From the NCBI GenBank assembly GCA_035771165.1, contig JAWNZC010000354.1, positions 198,501-262,500 of the forward strand: DNA of 64,000 nucleotides, given 5' to 3'. The position numbers and the translations under genes are program-made. Every line of letters begins with the position of its first letter. Within the stretch, counting starts at the first letter, position 1. Below the pieces are notes generated by a model that did no database searches, had not been told where the DNA came from, and worked only from the letters and a program-made list of their open reading frames with translations. Below are positions 34,518-47,053 of the stretch, piece after piece. This DNA comes from Paragorgia papillata (lineage: Eukaryota; Cnidaria; Anthozoa; Scleralcyonacea; Coralliidae).

Positions 34518-36151
34518 TCTTATTGTAATAAGACGTAATATCTCCAGCAACGCTACAAACGTCCAATGATGTTTACTTTTTAATAACAAAATCAAACTGG
34601 ATCCAAAGTTTTTCAACAAGCTAGATTCTCCTTTTGGACCCCCTGAATTTACGAATTTTCTCGTCTTTATAATTATCTTAAGTATCTCTTCTTCATACAG
34701 AGTAATGACTGCTTTGGTCCGTTCCCAGGGGGGATAATGACACCAATGCGTTGGAGAAAACGTGGGAAAGTTTCTTGATTGTATCAGTAGACGTTTCTTT
34801 TACGAGGATAAGCAACAAACTTCGTGGTGGGTAACTGACTTTTGAAGTAAGGACTCCACATCCACGATGATTGTGGTCAATATACACACGCGTGGCTATA
34901 GATCAACACTTTAACAGTGACTGGAGCTGCATTCAATCTTCCCTCGCTATATACAGTCGTTATCTCAAGTTATGAACTAATACAGCGGAAGTAATGGTAC
35001 CATTTAGAATGAGAGATCTTGCAATGTTTAGCTCCACAATTATAGTTAAATGTCATCCACTCGCGTCGAACTATCTCTTCCTTCCTCTCTCTCTTTCTCG
35101 TCCACTTGTAAGAAGTTTGTAAACAGGGAAATTGACAGAGCACGACCAGTAATTTGAAGATCCTGCGGTTTGGCCTCACGCACTCGACAAATGATCCATT
35201 AGGAAGCCGAAAGAGGCGGAGTTTAGTGGCAAAACTCCAAGCGAGAGCTATTATCTTCGTCTGGTCAACTGGAAAATTTCATTTCTTTCGATTAAGGACA
35301 TTTATGAACAAGATTTATAGCCGTTTGACGAGAGATATCGATACATTTGCTTGCAAAAACAAAAATAACTTTGGGTACAATATTGAAAATATAAACTGAC
35401 TGAAACACAAAGTGTCTAGAATAATTAATTAACCAGAAGAAAAAAACATTGAAAATACATTTTCCAGGGGAAGTAGAGTTGTAATTTTATCAAGCTATAG
35501 ATAGCTTATTGGCTATAAATACTTGCTAAATATAAACGTTTATCGCTGTCAATGACTCGTCACATTCGTACTGTGAAATGAACCGGAGGAATGTGTTGGC
35601 TTTCTTGTCAGAAAAGGAACCATTTGCTAGGTCAACTATATCAGCGGCTCAGCTTCTTATATACAAACGACAAATCAACCTTGCTATACGTCAATATGCA
35701 CTATAATAAAGACAGACGTGCAATTCATCAGCAACCGACGCAGATTCTAAGGATTCCTTCGTAATTTGCACCCAATCACGCGCATCAAATGAGCTAAAAT
35801 GACCACGAAATTCGCGAGAATACGTCAATGTGCGCCAAATTAATCGCTGAAAAGAAATATTATGTTCACTGTCAGTGCTGCGCAATCAGATGATAGCAAT
35901 ATCTATACCGTGCTGTGTCAGTGTCCGCTAAAAAATAATATCTATAAGCTTACTGTCAGAACCAGCGAAATTTAAAGCAAAGAAATGTTATTGAATCGAA
36001 ATGAAGTTATATCTTATTTAATGAGGTGATCATGCATACACGTAGCTAACTATAGGAAATATTCAATTGGCTGCCAATTCCGAAAAATTATTAATCAATT
36101 AGAGTGTGGATTATGCAATACCTGAAGATTCTATCTTGCTTTTAAATCAGA

Positions 36152-36403
36152 TTACATGAAATTAAATGTTTGGCCATTATTTGTTATTTGTGTCCAAAAA
36201 ACACCGCTAAAACAGCCAACATTTTCCACCGTGACAAACGCTAGAACATTCTTATCTGCACAAACACAGGAAGAGTTAGACAAAGATTTAAAAGTAGACA
36301 TTATTGAAAAACCAAAAACCGGCAGTTCACCCAAACCATGTTCAAATCCTACTGTTTTTGTTATCGTAAGACTGGCGTTCAACCCAAAATATGAAGGAAG
36401 CAC
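36152..36403 (-). other. Orphan coding-like segment
   Basis: A minus-strand frame of 83 codons reads like folded protein (SIMSTFKSLSNSSCVCADKN, GCFSGVFWTQITNNG) and ends at a stop. I find no splice-supported partner exons and no family match. It could be a terminal exon of an unseen gene or a decayed copy. Confidence 0.2.
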
Positions 36404-39400
36404 AGTTGGGGACGTGAACGAAAATTAATTACTTTAATCCTAGGCCTGCAGAACAGATGGCGAAACGTAGCAGGAATGTTTTGGTATAAACCATGTTAGC
36501 ACTGAAGAGAAGAAGATTGAATGAAAATAACGCAGAAGAGGACGAAAACACGTCAGAATAATCAACTCATGGTTATAGAATAGAGCTTTCAAAGATAAGA
36601 TTGTCTGCTTTAAAAATGATTGAAAAGACAGGACGAGATATATACAAAAGAGAAGACGTGACTAGAATGTAGATCTGATTCCTGATTGAGGCTCGGAGCA
36701 TTTGAGCTTGACACGCGCGTCCAGCAAAGAACCGTTATATTACATCAAGCTCGTAAATTAACAACATGCAGATATACATTTGCATATATATCACACTTGA
36801 AATTAGAAGCATTTAATTTTAAAATGTCCAAGATTGAAATTAACTTAATGATAATTACGCTGGATGGTTAAAGCGTATCACTGGTATATATAAAAAACCT
36901 GACAGGTTCTGTTTGGAAAGTCAAAACGTTTCTTAAGTGAAATAACTCGATAATTCTTCTTTACATTTAACAAAACCTCCCACTGTTCATGTCATCACAA
37001 AAAACGCAGCACAAACATAAATATTAAAGTAGCACAGCTGGGTGCGTGAGCTATAAATTAATTACTTTAGTCTTCAAGTTGTGATTATCTGAGGTTTAAA
37101 ACTGGAGCAGATACAACAGCAGGCCTACAAAATGAACTATACGTGCAACTTTAACCATGCTGCAGGTATCCATCCTGTAAACTGTGAAAAACCTTTGTTT
37201 TTTAAAAACAAGGAGGGGCCTGAGCGGAAATAAGGTTAGTGGGGGTTAAATAGATGGTTATTAGTCTGACTGAAGCTTAGTTTTAAAAGCCAGTAAAACG
37301 AAGAGTGTCTTTCCGTTGAGAACTATATTAGAAATGGATGAATGTTAAAAGCGGAAGGATATAGGCGAGACAATGTGTGACAGTGCGAATATTATCAATC
37401 ATACAGGCGTCTATTAATTGGCTCCTCATTTGAGTTCTCATTTTTTTAAAAGAGATACTTTATTTGGGTACGATCGTAAAAGCCTCACATAGTACATGCA
37501 GTATGTAGCTATAGTGATCTATTTTTACTATACATGTGACATACATATTATACAATAAATAAAATATTCACTCTGGAGATGCTACTCATATAATAGGTAT
37601 AAACGAAACGTAGTATTAAATATTTTATATATATTGTGTGTTCATTATGCCTTTACTTAAAGCTATTTGCTGGGCTATCATGTTTTTAACAAGACGCTTA
37701 TATGAAGCTCAAATACTGAGAAAATGTTTCTGAGCCGCAGAGGGTATAAATGCGCATGTGCACCAGGTAATGAATCGAACAAGTCAAAAATTGAGTCGTA
37801 AATAGCATGAGGTGCGAAATGCGTCAAATTTGCAAACAAACAAAATCTCGTCAAAGGTTAAATATACCAACAAACAATAAAAAATTATGCAAAGGGTAAC
37901 TTGATGGGATTTTCACCGTACTGATTCACGAGATTTTCGCAGGCTGTTTGGCGAGGTTCTTGCAAATTGCTCGAGGCATAGTCATATAAATATCAATATA
38001 TATTACTAGAAACATAGTAATTAGCATCATTATAACGTATCGTTATAGCTTCTGCGAGTTGTGTGGCAAAAAATGGTACATGTGATTTGCATATAGTTTC
38101 AGTTATTAATTGTCGCAGTGCCTTATAAAAATAGAAATATTGGTTTGTGTACATTATAGAACAGCATTAACGGATATGAAAGTGGAGATTGACAGGGAAG
38201 AACTCATACCGAGTTCATAATTTCATTATTAAGAGTCGGCTCGTCTTTTTCGGGTCACTTGTTTAAAACTATAAGCGACAAACTGATGCAACGTTCCCAC
38301 GATCTTTATCATAAATTACTCTTATCAGTCTCAAATCTTCGTCAATTAATTTAACCCAAGTCTTGTATTGCTAATATACTGTTCAATAATCGGGCAACAT
38401 TGATTGCAAGGCATTTACTAGAACAGAAATGAAACCACCATAAAATATAAAATGTACTGAACAATGTCAAAAGTTAACCTGCGCCGCGCAACAGCCAAAC
38501 TGTGTGTAAAGTCAACGTCTTCCTACGGAATTCCTTTATCCATCAATCAATATAATAAATTTAATCAAATATCTACCGATGAAATCTACTTAGTGATGGG
38601 ATCTGTTGTAATCCTTGGCTGAAACACAATTATAAAATACAACGATGTTTGTCATGAAAATAAGACCACAATATTTAAGCAATTTCTTAACGAGGTAAGG
38701 TTATGATCCTGCAACAAGTAATGAGAGTTCCCCAATCAACATATTTGTTTCCTTGATAAAATAGAACTAACTGAATAGACCTGTAATAACACGTGATAAA
38801 TATGATATCGTATCACTTGATATTTTAAATATTAAAAATAAAATAAAACGCAAGTTGTTGTTGTACGTTGTTGCTAGGGCAGATGTTCGCCGGTAAATTC
38901 CGAACAACCCAAAGGGCAAACGTTTCCCCCGCTGTTTCATACTATCAAAAAGTGTCAAAAAAGAAAAAGTCTTCCAACGGATACCTGTTGCACAAATACC
39001 CCGAGGATTTCAGTCGACAAAAATCAAATCGCAAGGCTGGAAATCTAGTCCAGTGTTCTAATGTACGAACATTGTCTACTTTATTTTTTAACACCACAGT
39101 TACTGCTCTTTGGTATTAATAAGCCACTGGCTCTAACAGGTCACGGCTTCATTTTTACTTGCAGCCGCGCAGTATTGGACAGCTGACCAGCAGGAGATCG
39201 TTGAGGCTAATTAGTGCACTAAAAAAACTTCGATACTTACAAAAGCAGTCACTATAATCCCTCGGCGATATTGTCTTCTCAAAGATTGTGCTCAATTTAA
39301 GCCGGTTATTAGAAAAAAAAACTGCAACAAATTCCATTTAGAAATGACAAATTCAATAAAATACAGTCTCGACGAGTCGATGATAACTATAACCCCCGCT

Positions 39401-39826
39401 ATTTCGTCAGTGCGGAGGAAGAAAATTTTAATCATCTTATATCTGTGTTCCATCGCAGGTCTTAATTATATAAAACACACAAGCGTTTAGTGTTTTTAGT
39501 ACATTTTTGGTTTATAGTGTAGAAGCAAGAGTTGTAAAGTGAGTTGTAAACAAAACAAATTGAACAAACTTAACAAATTCATCCATCAGACCCGAAAATA
39601 ATAGTATGTTTTCTCAGTTATTAATATACTTTCCCTTAAGCTAGAAACTTGAATGTTCTACCCCAAATAGCATGCATTTTACATGCAGTATCTTCTGTTT
39701 GATATACATTTCAAAGTTGTGCGTTAGCTAAGTATTTTAAAAACGGTATCCGAAATTCTACAACAGTATGGTGCGACTACATTTTATACATCAAATGAAA
39801 GCTTATGAAATGCCTAACCCCCTGTT

Positions 39827-40320
39827 CAGACTTGGTGCCCGGGCACAGGAACTAGTGTGAGCACGACGTTTTCGCGGTGCCCAACTCAAACTAATCACGA
39901 TCGGAAATGGCGTCTGTCGAGGCTCGCGAAATAAGGGCTGACCCGTATTAGCTACGCATGCGTAGAACGAATATCGTGCGTGTAAACGTCGTCAATCGGC
40001 CGACAACTCACTTGAGCCAGCACGCACGTGGACTGCGAACTGCCCCATGAAAGTGACCGATTTTCTATGCGATTTCCGATCGTGCAAAACCGGGCACCGT
40101 GCGTTGAGGTCAGCGCCCTGGTACGGGCACTAATGTGAACACGTTTTCATAGTGCCTGAGTGCCCACGCTTCAGTTACTCAATATTCCTTGTAATTCGAA
40201 GCCTCAAAGCCACAAAATAGCTACAAAAGCCACGAAAAGCTTTCTGTGTGAACGCTTATCAGATCCAGGGCGCCGTGAATGTGAACAAGTGGCCCGAGCA
40301 CCGTACCTGGGCACCTGAAC
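39827..40320. mobile_element. Probable non-autonomous DNA element
   Basis: Ends of the type TTCAGACTTGGTGCCCGGGC and TACCTGGGCACCTGAAC are inverted relatives. Inside, short motifs such as GGGCAC..TAGTGTGAGCACG and CGGGCACTAATGTGAACACG repeat. The segment is less AT-rich than its surroundings and has no transposase frame. Confidence 0.5.
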
Positions 40321-40337
40321 CGGCCCTAACAACCATA

Positions 40338-40800
40338 TGTACACGATGTATCAGCCATTGTGCCAATGGCACATGCGCCGCCTTAGGATGCCGTTACTGC
40401 GCCCCTTTCTCGTTGTATAATATTATATTTGATACGTAGTGCAATTCCTATTTAAAAACCCGATTTTGGATTTATAGTCGTTTTACGTTTTAATCAGTAT
40501 GGTACAGCTAATAGTATATTTGAATATTTTGTTTGGTATTTTATATCCTTCAAAACTCTTTCAAACCTCCCTCAAAAAAATATATACTATTATACTATAA
40601 ATATACTATAAATATACTAAAAAAAAAGAAGCTATTTCAGACTCTAAAATTCAAAATTTTCCGGACCCCCCTAGAAGTTGGTCGCGCCTTCGGCGCTCCT
40701 TGTCTTACACGTAGTTAAAAGTATTGCCTGTTTTGCCCCCTTCTTAAATATTCTGAAAGAAACCCGGCGCCCCTCTCCCTAATGGCACCGCCCCTAATAC
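40338..40800 (+). mobile_element. Dispersed repeat, copy of 13037-13500
   Basis: This copy matches 13037-13500 in reverse orientation, including ATACGTAGTGCAATTCCTAT, GGTATTTTATATCCTTCAAA and the end block CGCCCCTCTCCCTAATGGCA. It carries an internal insert near 40580-40740 whose AATTTTCCGGACCCCCCTAG block also resembles 9990-10060. Confidence 0.6.
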
Positions 40801-41517
40801 GAAGCCAGTCCGACTCTGCGATGTATTTCTACCATATGTAGTTTGGACGTTATTAGCCAGGTCCAGGGCCAAGTTTCACAATTCTTGATTATCATAGTAA
40901 TGCCGCCATATTTATTTATGGGAGAGGATGGGACCGGAGACTCGTTTTCATGAAGCGAGACGTAATTATCGAAAAGGTCTATACTGATTATTGCTTCAAT
41001 TCGTCTCAATTCGATAAACTTTCACAATTATTTAGGGTAAAATACTAAACACTGTACACTCTACATAAAATGTCTTTACCTTTTTAACGTTTGAAGACTT
41101 CAACTGGCTACCGGTACAACATTTTTTTGAGTTTTCCTTCAAGACTCTTGTCGTTTTGAAAGTGCGGTGGCCATCTTGCTAGAAATATTTGAGATTTTGC
41201 CGCCGAAAAATGCTAACCAGTTCTGACCAATCAAAATGCCAAGATCGTTCACGTGTTATTATTTATGTATGACGTACCAAGATTCTAGACCGGAGGGGAC
41301 TGGCATGTTTAGCAGCTTCTTTGCGCCTTTTTTACATTCAAATTAGGATTGTTTTTTTATTCAACACACTCCATACTCTTCAGAAATAGAAGTTTTATTG
41401 TGATGGCGGCTTTTGTCAGCATCTAGTCTTCTAGCTTCAGTCTGTGGTTCAATATTAAAGTGGGGTTTATAGATTATAGATTCCAATGCCATCAGGGGGG
41501 TATTGACATAAACAAAA

Positions 41518-44500
41518 ATGGCGTCTGGTTCAAGTGCGACTTCAGACCATAATCCAAATAAGTTTGAAGTTGTAAAAGAACTGATTGCAGGTCAGTTGAA
41601 TAAAGAAGGCATAAAACTATGGCTTGAACCTTACACAGTGAAAGAAAGTGGTGATCTTGGACAGTTCCCTATGGTATGTACGCAAGGCCACAGTCTCTGA
41701 CAATGGCTTCAATTTGAAAATAATGCATTGAAACAAATGTAAATCTACAGTAGAAATATGCAGTGCTGTAAAAGTTACATAATTTTTGTAACTAGTTTCA
41801 GTTACATCATTAGAAAAGTAACTAGTTACTGATAAAAGTTACAATGAAAAGAAAGTAACTAGTTACAGTTACAAAGTAACTCCAAATATTTTGTAACTAG
41901 TTACAAAGTTAATTCCTTTGCCCATGTTACTAGAATCAACAAAGCAATTACTGGTTTTTAGACACCAGTACTATAATTAAGAAAGAATGACATCCTCAAC
42001 TGAAAATCAGTAACTATAGTCACATTTTTAACTGTTACTTAAAAATGTAACTAGTTACCATAACTAGTTACTTGTAACAAAGTTACTCACATCACTGGAA
42101 ATATGGTTATATTTACTTTATAGGAGCTGATCAAGAGATATTCTTCACTTTTTCAAATCACTGCTGATGAAGTTGCTACTGTAATAGAAACATTGAGGGT
42201 GAATGCAGTAAGGAAACTTGCTGCTAATCAAAAGTTTAAGACATGTGGTGTGGCCACAATTAAATTAAGGTTTGTAGTTCGGACACAGGGTTTACAAAAT
42301 GAGAAGATTGAGACTGGCTTGCACGTCAATGGACTTACCTTGAGAGAAATGGTTACCAAGGAGTTTAAGTTGGGAGATGATGACATCAAATTGATATGCC
42401 ATGGAAAATTAATTTCTAATGGTATTTTAAAATCGTTTTTCTACTTTATAAAATAGAGAGGGTACTGTATAAGACAATGTTAGCCTCCTCCACAGGCAAC
42501 TCTGTGTGGCTTCCCAGAGCTGTGACTTCTACTGTATGGGCAATGAATAAAGTCAAGATCTCGACCAAAACATCATTGCCTGAACAGTAGAAGTCACAAT
42601 TCTGGGAAGCCACACAGAGGAGGCTAAGACAACCTCATAGCCAGGGTATTTACTCAGCACTTGCAACTCACTGGAGCAAAGAGCAAGTTGCAAGTGCTGA
42701 GTAAAGAGCCTAAGTACAAGAATAGTGTAATTGAAATTAACAGTGTCATTTACCATACTGTCCCAACTACATGCGTAAAAATCTCGCAAGTTGTTACAGC
42801 ATTGTTGCCTGAACAATGCTGTAACAACTTGTTGACATATGTGAACAACATTGATAAATGAACAACATTGTTCATCATTGTTTCAACAAGTTGTTACAGC
42901 TTGATGAAACAACAACCGTTGTTCATGCATGTTGTAACAACCGAAGAACATGTTGATACATCAACCATGTTCACCATTGTTGTAACATTGTTGTTCATCG
43001 TTGTTATTTCATCATGCTGTTACATGTTGTATCATGTGCGAACAATGTTGTTGGCTATAAAAATGTGCTGTTGGAACAACTTGTCATGACTGTTGATTTA
43101 TCCGTGAACAAGTTGTTCAAACTATAAATGAACAACTTGTTCACGGCGAGCAGCACAACATTGTTCACGCCTGTTGACAGCCGTGAACAAGTTGTGTATT
43201 TTTATGCGTGTACCATGTTCTGTACTGTACTGTCCTTTACTGTACTGCACCCACTACTGTACTCCCTACTGCACTGTACTGTGTAGTATAGTGTGTATCT
43301 TAAATGTCACTTTCTATTAACTTCTTGGTCTAACATGATCCTAACGTATTTAATGAACTTGTGAAATCATATTTCACTCAGAATAGGAAAGCTTCAATAA
43401 TGTCTTTTATACTTGTACTTGATTAGAGGCAAGCCTGGAAGAGCAAGGTGTTTGTAATAATAACCTTGTGATGGTAATTAGCTCTCAAGAAAAACAAATG
43501 ATGGCAGAAGAATCAGCATTAAACTCAGTGTCTAGAACTAGACACGCAGCTAACATTCTGTCCAGTAAGAAACAAGGTACATGCATGTAATGGTAAAATA
43601 TATCCAGGTGAAGTCAGAAGATATTTGGTAGACATTGAAAATATAGAAACAAATATAGTTGATGATAGTGGTGAAATAGGTGATCAGCTGATAACCAAGA
43701 TACGGTACTGATGGTGTGGCAGTGGTAGTGATGATAGTGGTGGTAAAGGTGGTGGTGATGGTGCTGTTCATGATATTGGTGGTAATTATAGTAGTGGTGG
43801 TGTTGATACTGGTGATTATCATGGTAGGGATGATGGTAATGAAGGTGTTGATGGTGGCAATGATAGTGATCATGATGGTGGTGATGATAACCAAGATATT
43901 GATGGTGTGGTAGTGGTGGTAAAGGTGATGGCACCTGTTGATATTGGTGTTGATGATAGTGGTGGTAATTATAGTAGTAGTGGTGATGGTAATGGTTGTG
44001 GTCGTGATGAAAATATTGATAGTGATAGAAATTGAAAATATGTTGTGTTAAGTTTAATGTCTCCTACAGGTGGAGAAGGTCTATATGAGAATTATTTCTT
44101 GGAGATAAGTGATCAGAATGGCAAATCACTTCACCTTCCTGATAATGAACGAAAGGTTCGTTCTACACATTAACACACATTGGACTTTTGTAATCTAATT
44201 ACTTTCATATCTACTGTACCGGTACTTGAAATAATTTTTTTTCAAAGCCAAGTGTCATGATTGTTCTATTAAATCTCATACTTTAAATAAAGGCTTTGGT
44301 TCTGGCCATGACACTTCATGAGCAAGGGAAAACAATTTTGAAGCAAAGAAATTTCACTGAGGCCTTACCACTTCTTCTTGGAGCTGACGAGGAATTCAGG
44401 TGTGTTTTTAAGTTTTACTCTGCCCTGGCAAAGTAATCACTACATGCTGGAGTTGGAGATGATTTGTTGTTGTTCAGAAAGACAATGTTGCACTCTGTGT

Positions 44501-47017
44501 TGCAAAGTAATTACCTGCTGTAGCATGTTGTGCCTGCTTGACAACCTAATAGTAACTTACAATATTATTTTCTAGAACGAAAAATTTATACTGTGGGTTA
44601 CAAGAGAGTTGCTTCTTGTATGTTAATTTACAGTAAATAAATGACATTTATTTCATTGGTAGTGATTTATTCTAATACGTCTTATTCAAGGCAATGCCGC
44701 TCAGAGGTACTACAAGCTGTTGATAACTATGCTATTCTTTGCCTGGACATTGTGTGGTGTTATCTGCAATTAAAGAGCATCAAAGAATTGCCTGATGCAG
44801 GTAAAGCTTCCTGCTTAAGTTCAACTCTAAAAGTTTGCTCAATTCAGGACTGTGTCAAACGTTTTTGTATATACTATAAATAATTTCTAACATCTTTATA
44901 ATTATATAGAGGAGATGTTAAGAAAATGCGAAGTTTGTTTAACGAAGAGCTACGGAGAAAACCAAGAAAGACTTGTTTCTTTGACAGTAAGATCACTGAA
45001 TTTTGATGAAAATATTGTGTTACTTACCACATTAGACAGAGTAAAATATATAAGTTGCAACATTGTTACTTGTAACGGCTGTTATGGGACTCAAGATGTA
45101 TAATATTTTAGATGCTAATTTGTTCAAGATGTTTATTATGGTTGCTCAAAGTATTTTCATTTGTCATTATTGTAGGGAAGTGCAACAAAAGAAAAGGTGT
45201 TGTATGCACGACTTCATCTTCTTCAAGCAATTTGTGCATTTCATAAACATGAAATAGTGCAGGCATCTGGCCTTTTAGATAAGGTATATGCAGCTATGAA
45301 GAGTTTGATAATGCCCGGGAAATTATATGGTGATGTTGATGTTGACGATATAGTGGTGATGTTACGATGATGGTGACGATAGTGGTGATGTTGATTATGA
45401 TGGTGGTGATGATGGTGATGTTGACGATATAGTGGTGATGTTACGATGATGGTGACGATAGTGGTGATGTTGATTATGACGGTGGTGATGATGGTGATGT
45501 TGACGATATAGTGGTGATGTTACGATGATGGTGACGATAGTGGTGATGTTGATTATGGTGGTGATGTTGATGATGGTGGTGATGTCAGCTATTGATGATG
45601 ATGTTGATAACAATGATTAAATAATCCTGACTAGTATATTCTGCAATATTTCCTATCCTATATTTTCAAAAGGTTGAGAAGGAAATCAACAGTCTTAAAG
45701 TAGATGATACTACATTATCCCAAAGTACGTGAAATGAAATTGGTCAGAATTCAGTACAATATATAAAGATATGCCATCTGTACTTTTATCAATATGCCTT
45801 CTTTTATAATTAGTGATCTCCATGGGGTTCAGTGCATCGGAGTCTCGTCTGGCATTGCGTTCATCTAATGGCGATATAACCATTGCTGTGGGTTACATCT
45901 CAAGAAAACGCGAGGTACTGTACTGGTTATGTTATAACTAAACTGATGTACACTCTACAGAACTCACGAAGGTTACTTATTAGGAGAGAAAGCGACAAGT
46001 GGAAGAAAGAAAAGAGAATAAAAAGAAACACAATCTGTCAAGGAAATTAGGGAAAACTGCAAATGGTGAATGGTGAGTGGGAGTCCTTTAGGTCATGTCT
46101 GGTGAAACGCCGCCTAGCCTAACTTATATTTGGTTGACAGTGTCACTGATTTATGACAAGGTTTTGATAAACGATGTACGACATAGTGCGGATCGTTTTT
46201 CCATAAAGTTTCTGGGTTGTTTATGTTTTCAATTAGGATAAATGTCGATACATACAACAGTTTACGTGAAATGGGTTTCCCAGATTCTTTAGCCAAAGAA
46301 TCTCTTCGCCAAGCAAACAACGATATGGATGCAGCTTTGCAGGTAATGGAAATGTTTCGTTCTAATTTCTATGATTCAAAAAGAGTGTTGTACAAACGTT
46401 ATGAGTAATAATGCACAAGCAAAATATATACTATACTGTCATATAGTGAAATAAAAGTAGCGTGCTGCGTAGGCAGTGTAGAAACAACAATCGAAATATA
46501 GTAAGGTCAGATATACTGCCGAAACAGAGGACGTAGGAGTCTAACGTTTCGAGCGAAGGCCCTTCGTCAGAGAGAAACGTCAAAAAACGTCACGTTTCTC
46601 TCTGACGAAGGGCCTTCGCTCGAAACGTTAGACTCCTACGTTCTCTGTTTTGGCAGTATATCTAACCTTACTATATTTCATATACTGTCATATGTTCATT
46701 TTTTTACATCATGCAGATCCTTCAAGATCGACCCGAATTATTACACTTCGCTACTGCAGAAGGTGAAAGTGAAAGGTACAGTTTATAAAATCCAGGAATA
46801 ACGTTGCCGCGTTTTGTTACTAAATGTTGCAATTTTTTTCACAGCTCTAGTTCGAAGCAAGTATCTGATGACGTCATAGCTCAAGTAAGTTATACCGCTT
46901 GTAGTAAATATAGATACTAGCACGCATGCGGGGCACCACAATTATACAGAACTGTTCAAGACTTCTCAACACGTGCGGGTTAACACTTCCATGCATGGCT
47001 TTCCAAGACTTCTTCCC

Positions 47018-47053
<36 letters not shown>

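Larger units (their letters stand above)
34518..41517. other. 7-kb region without a convincing gene
   Basis: AT-rich sequence with only short open frames. Visible structure: a possible promoter for the membrane-protein gene near 34550-35150, two weak coding-like stretches (36152-36403 on minus, 38868-39119 on plus) that match nothing I know, a diverged repeated block at about 36400-36430 and 37030-37070 (GGAAGCACAGTTGGGGACGT against its relative), and repeats at 39827-40320 and 40338-40800. The NUB1 promoter should lie near 41300-41517. Confidence 0.5.

Noticed and set aside
43550..43934. His-rich and Ile/Thr-rich frames on the minus strand
   Set aside because: Translation of a GGT/GAT minisatellite within a NUB1 intron.
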